Source of the DNA: Acidimicrobiales bacterium
GTDB taxonomy: Bacteria > Actinomycetota > Acidimicrobiia > Acidimicrobiales > CAIXPF01
DNA length: 39,262 bases
Assembly (NCBI GenBank): GCA_020846295.1
Contig: JADLEF010000083.1
Location: 1-39,262, forward strand
Reading direction: 5' to 3'
Shown here: piece after piece, positions 16,016 through 23,471 of the stretch
How positions within the stretch are numbered: position 1 is the first letter of the stretch
How the letters are laid out: each line of letters opens with the position of its first letter
Notes under the pieces: generated by a model
What the model was told of the DNA's origin: nothing
Database searches by the model: none
Seen by the model: the letters and a program-made list of their open reading frames with translations, nothing else
Made by a program: the position numbers and the translations under genes

Positions 16016-16553
16016 CGAACACGGGATAGTCCGCGTCGTCCTCGAGCGCTCCGGGACCCTCCTTGGGCAGGGCCTCGAAGTGCAGCAGCGCCCGCTTCAC
16101 GTCGCCCTCCCACACCTCGGCGGGCAACTCGTAGAGCACCTCGATGCCGTTGCCGTCCGGATCGGCGATGTAGACGGAGTGGGTCATGCCGTGGTTGCCC
16201 CGCAGGGCGAACGGCACGTCGTTGGCCTGGAGGTGGGCCAGCTGCGCGAGGAACGCCTCCCGGTCCGGGTAGGCGACCGCGATGTGGTTGACGCCGACCT
16301 TGCGGGCCCCGAGCCGCCAGCGCGGCGGCTCGTCGGAGGGCGGCGGCGGCTCCTTGACCTGGGCGATGGCCACATCGTGGTGGTGGCCCGGCCCGGAGCG
16401 GTAGAAGCGCATCTCCATGCCCTGGTCGATCGTGAGCACGTGCTCGAAGCCGAGCAGCTCGGTGTAGAACCGGTGCGAGCGTTCGATGTCGGCCACGTTG
16501 AGCACGAGGTGGTTGACGCCCGCAGGGCGTTGGGCGCGTGTCGGTTCGGCCAT
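15996..16553 (-). CDS. VOC-fold (glyoxalase/extradiol dioxygenase) protein
   Basis: A 185-residue two-module VOC protein. Putative metal ligands are H15 (GVNHLVLNV), H90 (GVNHIAVAY) and E138 (DPDGNGIEVLYE), with H125 in THSVYIADPDG. The pattern resembles extradiol ring-cleavage dioxygenases, whose typical size is larger, so the reaction is uncertain. ATG 16553 is preceded by AAAGGGGG at good distance and by TACACT further upstream, so it has a normal leadered promoter. Its 3' end overlaps the convergent epimerase gene by 20 bases. Its neighbours include no ring hydroxylase. Confidence 0.88.
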   Translation of the reverse strand: MAEPTRAQRPAGVNHLVLNVADIERSHRFYTELLGFEHVLTIDQGMEMRFYRSGPGHHHDVAIAQVKEPPPPSDEPPRWRLGARKVGVNHIAVAYPDREAFLAQLAHLQANDVPFALRGNHGMTHSVYIADPDGNGIEVLYELPAEVWEGDVKRALLHFEALPKEGPGALEDDADYPVFVSREAR

Positions 16554-16594
16554 GGCTGGACCCCCTTTGCCAGGTGGTCGCAGTGTATTCGCCG

Positions 16595-17824
16595 TCAGGG
16601 CGCCCCGTCCTCGGGGGCGAAGTCCTCCCACCGGGCCGGAACATGCTCGGAGGTATGGTGGTGGTCGGCTCGGTGCCCGTGGCCGTGGGCAGCGGTGTCG
16701 GCCGGGTTGATGACGGCGGCGGCGAGCGCGGTGGTGATGGGCACCGAGAGCACCAGGCCGATCGAGCCGACCAGCATCCGCACCAGCTCCACCGCGACCA
16801 GCTCGCCGGCGACGATGCGCCCGACCGGTTTCGAGCCCTGGGCGAACAGCAGCAGCAGGGGAAGCGCGGCGCCGGCATAGGCCAGGACCAACGTGTTCAC
16901 CGTGGACGCGACGTGGTCCCGGCCCACGCGCAGGGCGTCGCGGTACAGCTGGGAGGCCGACGCCGCGGGGGAGGCCCGGCGCAGGGCGACGACGGTGGAG
17001 ACCTGGGTGACGGTGACGTCGTCCAGCACGCCGAGCGCGCCGACCACGATGCCGGCCACCAGCAGGCCGCGCAGGTCCAGGCTGTCGGCGGTGACCCGCA
17101 GGACCTGGGCCTGCTCGTCGGCGAGGCCCGTCAGCCGGGTCAACGAAGCGGCAGCGGCGGCGAGCACGACGATCACCGCCAGGCTGACCAGTGTGCCCGC
17201 CACCGCCACGGTGGTGGCGATGTTCCAGCCGTGGGCGAGGTAGAGCGCCACCAGGGCGATCACGACCGTCCCGGTGAGCGCGACGAGCACCGCCGGCTCG
17301 TCGCGCAGGATGGCGGGGACCACGAAGGCCACCAGGATCAGGGCGCTGGCGGCCAGCCCGGCCAGGGCCCGCACGCCCTGCCAGCGGCCGAAGGCGATGA
17401 CGGCGACGGCGAACAACGCCACGAGGCCCCACAGTGGCGTGCTGCGCTGGAACTCCGAGAAGACGTAGCGGTATGGAGGCGGGCTCGTCTCGATGTCGAG
17501 CAGCACCACCTTGTCACCGGCTTCGACGGTGGGGAGCTGGAAGTCGATGTCGCGCACCAGGAACGTGCCCTGGTCGCCCTCGTCCGGCCCGGAGGTGATC
17601 CGCACGGTGGCCTGCACGCAACCGGTGTCGGTGTTGACCTCCACCGAGGCGCAGCGGACCGGGTCGACCTGGATGACGGTGGCGTCGACGTAGGTGTTCG
17701 GTTGCCGACCGAGCTCCGGCGCGTCGCCCCGTGGCCACAGCACCGCCATCGCCGCCAACGCCACCACGCCGACGGCCAGCACCGCAACGAGCAGGCCCCG
17801 GCGCAGCGGCGTGGTCGCGTCCAT
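16595..17824 (-). CDS. YibE/F family membrane protein with His-rich C-terminus
   Basis: A 409-residue integral membrane protein. It has an N-terminal membrane segment (about 9-30), an extracytoplasmic domain of about 120 residues, then six or seven hydrophobic segments typical of YibE/F, including the family signature VVGALGVLDDVTVTQ. The tail is a cytosolic or periplasmic His-rich stretch (HGHGHRADHHHTSEH) suited to metal binding. The function of YibE/F is not established. The divergent Fur/Zur-type regulator and the zinc importer next door suggest a role in metal export, storage or sensing. ATG 17824 has GGAG about 9 bases upstream; ATG 17833 and 17926 are longer options with poorer spacing. 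Confidence 0.88.
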   Translation of the reverse strand: MDATTPLRRGLLVAVLAVGVVALAAMAVLWPRGDAPELGRQPNTYVDATVIQVDPVRCASVEVNTDTGCVQATVRITSGPDEGDQGTFLVRDIDFQLPTVEAGDKVVLLDIETSPPPYRYVFSEFQRSTPLWGLVALFAVAVIAFGRWQGVRALAGLAASALILVAFVVPAILRDEPAVLVALTGTVVIALVALYLAHGWNIATTVAVAGTLVSLAVIVVLAAAAASLTRLTGLADEQAQVLRVTADSLDLRGLLVAGIVVGALGVLDDVTVTQVSTVVALRRASPAASASQLYRDALRVGRDHVASTVNTLVLAYAGAALPLLLLFAQGSKPVGRIVAGELVAVELVRMLVGSIGLVLSVPITTALAAAVINPADTAAHGHGHRADHHHTSEHVPARWEDFAPEDGAP

Positions 17825-17921
17825 CGGGTCCATTCTCCACGGCCCCGGTCGGCAGGGAGCGGATGCCGCCGGACCCGGGCCCGCGCCTTCGGAGCTGCCC
17901 CGGCGCATCGCGGTGATCCCG

Positions 17922-17957
17922 GGCATTCCCAGGCATTCCTGTTCGGGTGGGTAGGCT
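17922..17957 (+). promoter_or_regulatory. Promoter of the Fur-type gene: direct repeats and TAGGCT -10
   Basis: ggcattcc occurs at 17922-17929 and 17932-17939, exactly one helical turn apart. TAGGCT (17952-17957) follows, then seven bases and the GTG start at 17965. The repeats overlap the -35 region and could be the regulator's own operator. The short spacing suggests a leaderless message. Confidence 0.4.
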
Positions 17958-17964
17958 GGCGGGC

Positions 17965-18414
17965 GTGACCACCCCTCCGGACCGTCAACGGCTGCACGAT
18001 GCTGCCGCGTCCAAGCTGCGCAGCGACGGGCAGCTTTACACGTCGGGCCGTCGCCAGCTGGTCGACCTGCTGGCCGACATGAACCGACCGGTCACCATCT
18101 ATGAGCTGCTCGAGACCAAGCCCAAGCTCACCCAGAGCTCGGTGTACCGGAACCTCGCGATGCTGGAGGAAGCCGGCATCGTGCAGAAGGTGGCCAGCAG
18201 CGACGACCGGGCCCGGTTCGAGCTGGCCGAGGATCTCATCGGCCATCACCACCACTTGATCTGCGTGGCCTGCGGACGGGTGGACGACTTCGTGGTCCCC
18301 GCCCGGACCGAGCGGACGCTCGACGCCGCCTTGGAGCGCATCGTCAGCAGCACCGGGTTCGTGGCCGCCGGGCACCGGCTCGACATCGTCGGCACCTGCG
18401 CGGCCTGCGCCTGA
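17965..18414 (+). CDS. Fur-family metalloregulator, probably zinc-responsive (Zur-like)
   Basis: A 149-residue Fur-family repressor of normal size. The winged-helix DNA-binding part is residues 25-90 (TIYELLETKPKLTQSSVYRNL is the recognition region). The dimerisation and metal part has the HHHHLICVACG motif (94-104) and two CxxC pairs, C100/C103 and C145/C148, forming the structural zinc site. A zinc ABC importer operon lies head-on downstream and a YibE/F gene diverges upstream, which favours Zur over Fur or PerR. It starts at GTG 17965; the in-frame GTG 17947 lacks the promoter fit. Its 3' end converges on the importer ATPase gene. Confidence 0.9.
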   Translation: MTTPPDRQRLHDAAASKLRSDGQLYTSGRRQLVDLLADMNRPVTIYELLETKPKLTQSSVYRNLAMLEEAGIVQKVASSDDRARFELAEDLIGHHHHLICVACGRVDDFVVPARTERTLDAALERIVSSTGFVAAGHRLDIVGTCAACA

Positions 18415-18435
18415 GCCCGGGGCCGGTCCAGGGCG

Positions 18436-18480
18436 GCCGGTTCAGGGCTGGCGTTCGGGGCCGGTTCAGAGCTGGCGTTC
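18436..18480. repeat. 24-bp tandem repeat covering the end of the zinc ATPase gene
   Basis: The 21-base unit gccggttcagRgctggcgttc occurs at 18436-18456 and 18460-18480, differing at one base, with a 3-base spacer. The second copy includes the last codons and stop (18466-18468) of the ATPase gene on the minus strand; the first lies wholly beyond that stop. It is a duplication of the gene's tail, in the 51-base gap between convergent genes. Confidence 0.9.
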
Positions 18481-19299
18481 AGGGTGGTCGTGGCCTGTCC
18501 GCTCGCCGTGGCCGTGCGCGTGGCCGGTCTCGAGCAGGTCGTGGTGGTCGCCGTGAGGGACCGCGACCAGCGTGATGCCGAACGCCTCGGACAGCCGTTC
18601 GGGTCGCAGGACCTCGAACGGCGGCCCGGCGGCGACGACGCGGCCGGCGAGCAGCAGGACATGGTCGGCCCGGGCCGCGTCGCGCACGTCATGGGTGGCG
18701 ATCACCACCGCGGCGCCGCGGGCGCGCGCCTCGGCGATGAGGCTCACGTAGCGCTCCTGGGCGTGCGCGTCGAGGCCCGCCGTCGGTTCGTCGAGCAGCA
18801 GCACGTCGGCCTGGCGGGCCAGCGCATGGGCCAGGTAGACCCGCTGCTGCTGGCCGCCGGACAGCGAGCGCAACGGCTCCGACGCGTGTTGGGCCATCTC
18901 CACCCGTTCGAGCGCCTCGGCCACCACCCGGTGATCGTCGCTCCGCAGGCGGCCGAGCAGGCCGCGGCGCCGGTAGCGGGCCATCAACACGACGTCGCGC
19001 ACCTGCAGCGGCAGGAGCCCGGCGGCCGGGTGGAACTGGCCGAGGTAGGCGACCCGGTGGGGGTGCGAGCGCGGCGAGGTGCCCAGCACCTCGACGGTGC
19101 CCCCGATCGGGGCGAGCAGGCCGGCCAACGTCTTGAGCAGGGTGGACTTCCCCGAGCCGTTGACCCCGACGAGCGCCAGTCCCTGGCCCGCCTCGACCGC
19201 CAGATCGATGCCCTCGATCACCGCTCGCCCGCCGTAGCCGATCTGCAGGCCGACGGCGCGCACCAGCGGCCCGGTGCTGCTGGCGGTGGCGCGGCTCAT
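18466..19299 (-). CDS. znuC: Zinc ABC importer ATP-binding protein (ZnuC-like)
   Basis: A 277-residue ABC ATPase. Walker A is GVNGSGKST (45-53), the signature LSGGQQQR (146-153), Walker B VLLLDEP with D170/E171, and the switch His is H203 in ATHD. It powers the adjacent permease. An unusual C-terminal extension of about 30 residues is His-rich (PHGDHHDLLETGHAHGHGER plus GHDH) and may bind or sense zinc. ATG 19299 overlaps the permease stop by four bases (ATGA), so the two are coupled. Metal specificity is inferred from the His-rich binding protein and the Fur-type neighbour; manganese is the main alternative. Confidence 0.92.
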   Translation of the reverse strand: MSRATASSTGPLVRAVGLQIGYGGRAVIEGIDLAVEAGQGLALVGVNGSGKSTLLKTLAGLLAPIGGTVEVLGTSPRSHPHRVAYLGQFHPAAGLLPLQVRDVVLMARYRRRGLLGRLRSDDHRVVAEALERVEMAQHASEPLRSLSGGQQQRVYLAHALARQADVLLLDEPTAGLDAHAQERYVSLIAEARARGAAVVIATHDVRDAARADHVLLLAGRVVAAGPPFEVLRPERLSEAFGITLVAVPHGDHHDLLETGHAHGHGERTGHDHPERQL

Positions 19300-20216
19300 G
19301 CCGCCACCGCGCTGCGGTCGGCTCGACGGCCGGAGACCGCCTGCTGTGCGCTCTGCACGGCGAACACCACGAAGAACATGCCCACGGCGACCACTACGAC
19401 GGCGGCGCCGGCGGCGAGATCGAAGTGGTAGCTCAACAGCAGCCCGACGTACACCGAGGCGCACCCCAACAACGCTGCCCACGCCATCATCGCCGGTACC
19501 CGGCGGGCGAGCAGCGCTCCGGTGCCGGCCGGGGCGAGCAGCATGCCGAACACCAACAAGGTGCCGACCGTCTGGAACGACATCACCACGCACACGGTGA
19601 CCATGGTCAGCATCAGCAGCTCGAGGCGACGCGCCGGCCAGCCGGCCATGTCGGCCTGCTCGGGGTCGAAGCAGAGCAGCAGGAACGGACGGGCGAAGAC
19701 CCGCGCGATGCTCAGCACGACGGCCAGCGCGATCGCCTGTTGGAGCAGGTCCCGCCGGGACACACCCAGGATCTCGCCGAAGAGGATGCCGACGACGTCG
19801 CCGGAGAACGACGAGGAGCGCGACACCATCACGATCCCCAGGCCGAGCATGCCCACGAACAGCAGCCCGATGGCGGTGTCGCTGCTCAGGCGCGAGCGGC
19901 TGGTGATCAGGTTGACCCCGGCGATCATCGCCGCCGCCCCGACGGCAGCGCCGAGCACACCCGGAGCGCCGAGCAGCAGGGCACCGGCGACGCCGGGTAG
20001 CACCCCGTGCGCCAGCGCATCGGCGAGGAAGGCGAGGCCCCGCAGCACCATGAACGTGCCCGCCACCGAGCAGGCGACCGCCACCAGGAAGCCGGCCAGC
20101 AGCGAGCGTTGCCGGAAGGGGTTGTCGAGGAAGGGGCTCACCAACTGGTGCACGACGACACCCTGCCACGGATCCGGCGGCCGCCCACGGTCATCGGGCC
20201 CGGCCGCCTCCTGCAC
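19296..20216 (-). CDS. znuB: Zinc/manganese ABC importer permease (ZnuB-like)
   Basis: A 306-residue permease of the metal ABC-3 family with about eight hydrophobic segments. Family hallmarks are GTFMVLRGLAFLADALAHGVLPGVA near residue 53-77 and SSDTAIGLLFVGMLGLGIVMV. It forms the channel across the cytoplasmic membrane. The outer start is GTG 20216, directly abutting the binding-protein stop. GTG 20153 (residue 22, VHQLVSPF) fits the usual family N-terminus and has AGGG about 9 bases upstream, so the real protein may be 21 residues shorter. It is the middle gene of the importer operon. Confidence 0.92.
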   Translation of the reverse strand: MQEAAGPDDRGRPPDPWQGVVVHQLVSPFLDNPFRQRSLLAGFLVAVACSVAGTFMVLRGLAFLADALAHGVLPGVAGALLLGAPGVLGAAVGAAAMIAGVNLITSRSRLSSDTAIGLLFVGMLGLGIVMVSRSSSFSGDVVGILFGEILGVSRRDLLQQAIALAVVLSIARVFARPFLLLCFDPEQADMAGWPARRLELLMLTMVTVCVVMSFQTVGTLLVFGMLLAPAGTGALLARRVPAMMAWAALLGCASVYVGLLLSYHFDLAAGAAVVVVAVGMFFVVFAVQSAQQAVSGRRADRSAVAA

Positions 20217-21161
20217 TCAGCGCAGGCCACCGGCGATGGTCTCGGCCACGTCGAGCAGGAAGCTGCGGTAGGTCCCGTCCTCGGGCAGGGTGTGGGTCGA
20301 CAGCTCGATCACGGTGACGCCTGCGTCGTCGGCCAGCGCGTCGACCGTGGCCTTCGGCGTGCCGAGCTCGGTGTAGATGGCCGACACCCCGGACTCGTCG
20401 ATCATCTCCTTGAGCTCGGCCAGCTCGCCGGCGGAGACCTCGGCCTGCGAGGTGATCGAGGGGACCACCGCGCCGATCAGCCGGAAGCCGTAGCGGTCGG
20501 CGAAGTAGCCCATCGACTCGTGACCGGTCACCAGCGTGCGCTTGGCCGCGGGGATCTCCTCGACGATGGCCTCGACCTCACCGTTGAGCCTGTCGAGGGC
20601 CGCTTCGAGCTGCTCGGCGCCGGCGCCGACGTCCGCTCCGGCGGCCTTCATGGCATCGGCGAAGGGGCCGACCCACTCCTTCATGGTCAGCGGGTCCATC
20701 CACAGGTGCGGGTCCTCGGGGCCGTGATCGTGGTGCTCCTCCCCGGCGTCGTCGTGTTCGGTGTCGCTGTGTTCGGCGCCTTCCTCGACCGTGCGCACCG
20801 TGACGTGGTCCGCCACGGTGAAGACCGCCACGCCCGCCTCCTCGGCCTCGGCGAGTGGATCCTGCAGGTTCGACTCGAGCCCCAGCCCGTTGGCCACGAT
20901 CAGATCCGCCGACCTCATCGCCTCGACATCCTTGGCCGACGGGCTCCACTCGTGGGGGTCGGTCCCGTTGGGCATGAGCACCACGACCTCGCCCCGGTCG
21001 CCGACGACCTCGGAGACGACCGCGCCGAGCACGGCGTAGGTGACCACCACCGTGGGACGCTCACCGCCTGATCCGGAGGAGCCGCCGCCGTCACCGCCGC
21101 ACGCGGCGAGCAGGCTGAGCAGGGGGAGTGACGCGGCGAGCGCCCGGCGGGCAGAAATCAT
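20217..21161 (-). CDS. znuA: Zinc ABC importer substrate-binding lipoprotein (ZnuA-like)
   Basis: A 314-residue cluster A-I metal-binding protein. It begins with a lipoprotein signal peptide with lipobox LLAAC (C21). Metal ligands expected from the family are H70 (TDPHEWSPS), H152 (DPHLWMDP) and H214 (GHESMGYFADRYG). Between the first two is an acidic, His-rich loop (about 129-147; HSDTEHDD, EEHHDHG) typical of zinc rather than manganese importers. It captures zinc outside the membrane for the permease and ATPase. It is the first gene of the operon. The ATG at 21161 has no Shine-Dalgarno; a TATCGT lies seven bases before it, so it is probably translated from a leaderless message. Confidence 0.93.
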   Translation of the reverse strand: MISARRALAASLPLLSLLAACGGDGGGSSGSGGERPTVVVTYAVLGAVVSEVVGDRGEVVVLMPNGTDPHEWSPSAKDVEAMRSADLIVANGLGLESNLQDPLAEAEEAGVAVFTVADHVTVRTVEEGAEHSDTEHDDAGEEHHDHGPEDPHLWMDPLTMKEWVGPFADAMKAAGADVGAGAEQLEAALDRLNGEVEAIVEEIPAAKRTLVTGHESMGYFADRYGFRLIGAVVPSITSQAEVSAGELAELKEMIDESGVSAIYTELGTPKATVDALADDAGVTVIELSTHTLPEDGTYRSFLLDVAETIAGGLR

Positions 21162-21174
21162 AATGAGAACGATA
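21157..21174 (-). promoter_or_regulatory. Leaderless -10 overlapping a Zur-like dyad at the zinc importer start
   Basis: On the minus strand TATCGT (21174-21169) is followed by seven bases and ATG. The same bases form an imperfect dyad ATCATAATGAGAACGAT (21157-21173, 5 of 8 symmetric pairs). It contains TGAGAACGAT, close to the TGAAAAnGATT half of actinobacterial Zur boxes. The stretch is conspicuously AT-rich for this genome. Zur binding here would block both promoter and start codon. Confidence 0.5.
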
Positions 21175-21290
21175 CCCGAAACGTCCGGGCTGTTGCAGGT
21201 CGTTCGGACCGGACCACGGAACAGCGATCGCGGTCGGTCGGCGCTGCCCACCGGTGCGGCTAGCCTTCGCCCGCGACCAAGGAGATGAGG

Positions 21291-22061
21291 ATGGCCGAGA
21301 CCGCCACCGTGCAAGCGACCGTCGAGCGGGCGTTCAAGCCGATCCAGCAGTTCACCCGCGGGTGGATGATGGCCGAGGCGACCTACGCCTACGGGGTGGA
21401 GCTCGGCTTCGCCACCGGCCGCCAGTTCTGGGTTGTGGGCCGGGCCGGGGTGATCGGGGAGGCCCCCGCCGAGGTTGCGGTCGGGGCGTTGGCCTTCCAC
21501 GCTCCCGAGCACGTGATCGAGGCCTGGCATGCCGTACCGGCAGGTATGACCCACCTGCAGGTGTCCGAGCACTACCAGGGCCGCATCCACCAGTGGGGCG
21601 ACGAGGTCATCAGCCGGTTCGATCCCGAGCGCATGGAACGGCTCGATGCCCTGGGTCGGCGCATCATCGACGCCGCTCCCGCCTGCCTGGGCGCGCTGTT
21701 CACCGGTTGGAGGCGGATGCCCATCCCGTCGTCGGTCGGCGCGCGGGTCGCCCTGACCACGCACATCCTGCGCGAGATGCGGGCGGCCGCCCACATCAAC
21801 GCGATCATCGCGGCCGGCATCACCCCGCTCGACGCCATCCTCGCGTCGACCAACGCCCCGCCCCGCACCGGCCCGGCCTACGCCGAGCAGATGGGGTTCA
21901 AGGGCCCGTTCCGCGATCCGGAGGAGGTGCGGGCGCAGCGACTGGAGGCCGAGCGCCTCACCGGCGCCATCCTGGAGCCGTACTTCGCGGTGCTGAGCCC
22001 CACGGAGCTGGCCGACTTCGGCGAGCTGGTCGAGAGCACCCGCAACGCCATCGACATGTGA
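21291..22061 (+). CDS. SCO6745-family protein (unknown function)
   Basis: A 256-residue protein that I recognise as the SCO6745-type family of actinobacteria, predicted to be largely helical and with a winged-helix-like segment. Conserved-looking parts are FTRGWMMAEATYAYGVELGF, GRQFWVVGRAGVIG and AHINAIIAAGITPLDAIL. Function is not established. ATG 21291 is chosen over ATG 21285 because AAGGAG (21279-21284) is six bases before 21291 but touches 21285. It diverges from the zinc importer operon (about 130 bases between starts) and converges with the HsaA-like gene (19 bases between stops). A Zur-linked role is possible only by position. Confidence 0.8.
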   Translation: MAETATVQATVERAFKPIQQFTRGWMMAEATYAYGVELGFATGRQFWVVGRAGVIGEAPAEVAVGALAFHAPEHVIEAWHAVPAGMTHLQVSEHYQGRIHQWGDEVISRFDPERMERLDALGRRIIDAAPACLGALFTGWRRMPIPSSVGARVALTTHILREMRAAAHINAIIAAGITPLDAILASTNAPPRTGPAYAEQMGFKGPFRDPEEVRAQRLEAERLTGAILEPYFAVLSPTELADFGELVESTRNAIDM

Positions 22062-22080
22062 GCAGGCGCCGCCCGCTCAG

Positions 22081-23280
22081 CTACGAACCGATCGGACCGA
22101 GCAGCGCGGCGGCGTAGTTGGTGGCCGCCGCGTCCCAGGTGAGCGCGGCGTGGATGCGGGCACCGTGCACGTCGCGCCACAGCCGGGCCAACGGCTCGTG
22201 CTCGGCGAGCGCGGATCCCCCTGCCGCTTCGAAGAGCCGGTCCACCGCCATCGCGCACAGCCGCACCGCGTAGGCGGTGTCGCGGCAGATCGTCGCCTCG
22301 GCCAACGGGTCGCGCTCGGAGCGACGCCCCAGCTCGTCGCACGACGCTGCGGCGGCCAGCATGGTGCGCTCGGCGGCGTCGATGTCGGCCGCCGACTCGG
22401 CCACCCGCAGTCGCGCCGCCGGGTCGTTGCGCTGCACGGTGCCGGTGAGGGCCAGGAAGTGCCCACCCATGCGCTCGGTGAAGCGGGCCAGCGCCGCCTT
22501 GGCCGCACCCAGCGCCGGTGGGGCGAGCACCAGCATCGCCACCGGTTTGTACGGCGCCTGGAACAGCGATCCGGGGTTGACCTGCTGGCCCGGTGCGCTG
22601 CGGGTGGCATCGTCGCCGGGGCAGAACACGGCGTCGTGCCGCACCGCCACCGGCGGGTCCACCACGAAGTCCTTGCTGCCGGTGCCGCGCAGGGCCATCA
22701 CCTGCCAGCTGTCGTGATCGATCCGGGTGGCGGTCGCCGGCACCACCGCCTGGCACGGCGTGGGCCGCCCGTTGCGCTCGACGACGCCGCCCACCAACAG
22801 CCAGTCGGCGTGGTCGCTGCCGGAACCGAACCCGAAGCGCCCGCTCACCAGCACGTTGCCGTTCCCGTCCTCGGGGAACGGTGCCTTGGGCACGATGGAG
22901 CCGCTGATGAGCACGGACGGGTCCGCACCCCAGACCTCGGCCTGGGTCGCCGCGTCGTAGTGGGCGAGCATCCAGTTGTGCACGCTCCACACGGCCAGGC
23001 ACCACCCGGCGGCCACGCAGCCCTCCGCGGTGCGGGCCACGGCGCGCACGTGGTCGACCACCGTGGCCTCGGCGCCGCCGTGGACGGCGGGCTGCAGCAG
23101 CCGGTGGGCGCCCAACGCGCGCAGGGCGCCGGCGACGGCCGGGTCGAGGCGACGGTCGCGATCGGCCTGCGCCGCCCCCGCGGCGATGGTCGGGAGCAGC
23201 GAGTCGAGACCGGCGTGGACCCCGACGGGGTCGAGCCGATCGAGCGAGGCGCCGGTGCGGGGGTTGTTGGTCAGCGTCAC
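22081..23280 (-). CDS. Acyl-CoA dehydrogenase-fold flavin hydroxylase (HsaA-like)
   Basis: A 399-residue protein of the acyl-CoA dehydrogenase fold. Segments such as VSGRFGFGSGSDHADWLLVG (145-164) and the C-terminal PVAMLVLAPPALGAAKAAL are characteristic of the two-component flavin hydroxylase branch that includes HsaA (secosteroid phenol hydroxylase) and 4-hydroxyphenylacetate-type enzymes, rather than true dehydrogenases. Those enzymes need reduced flavin from a separate reductase; no reductase gene is adjacent. I start at GTG 23280 because GAGGA lies 7-10 bases upstream. An upstream in-frame start would add Arg-rich residues unlike the family. It is monocistronic and diverges from the DUF4956 gene. 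Confidence 0.85.
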   Translation of the reverse strand: MTLTNNPRTGASLDRLDPVGVHAGLDSLLPTIAAGAAQADRDRRLDPAVAGALRALGAHRLLQPAVHGGAEATVVDHVRAVARTAEGCVAAGWCLAVWSVHNWMLAHYDAATQAEVWGADPSVLISGSIVPKAPFPEDGNGNVLVSGRFGFGSGSDHADWLLVGGVVERNGRPTPCQAVVPATATRIDHDSWQVMALRGTGSKDFVVDPPVAVRHDAVFCPGDDATRSAPGQQVNPGSLFQAPYKPVAMLVLAPPALGAAKAALARFTERMGGHFLALTGTVQRNDPAARLRVAESAADIDAAERTMLAAAASCDELGRRSERDPLAEATICRDTAYAVRLCAMAVDRLFEAAGGSALAEHEPLARLWRDVHGARIHAALTWDAAATNYAAALLGPIGS

Positions 23281-23471
23281 AGGCTCGTCCTCGGGTCCCG
23301 TCGGTGGTGCTCGACGCCAGACTTTCCGGTCCTCTCCCGGGTTGTCAACGAGCCAAGGTCCCGAACCGGGCGGGCGCCACCGGCGGGTGAGGGCGCCCGA
23401 CCCCGAAAGTCGGAGCAACCGTGCACCGCGCTCCCAGGGTTCTCCCAAGTTCGACGCCGACACTGCGGGAC

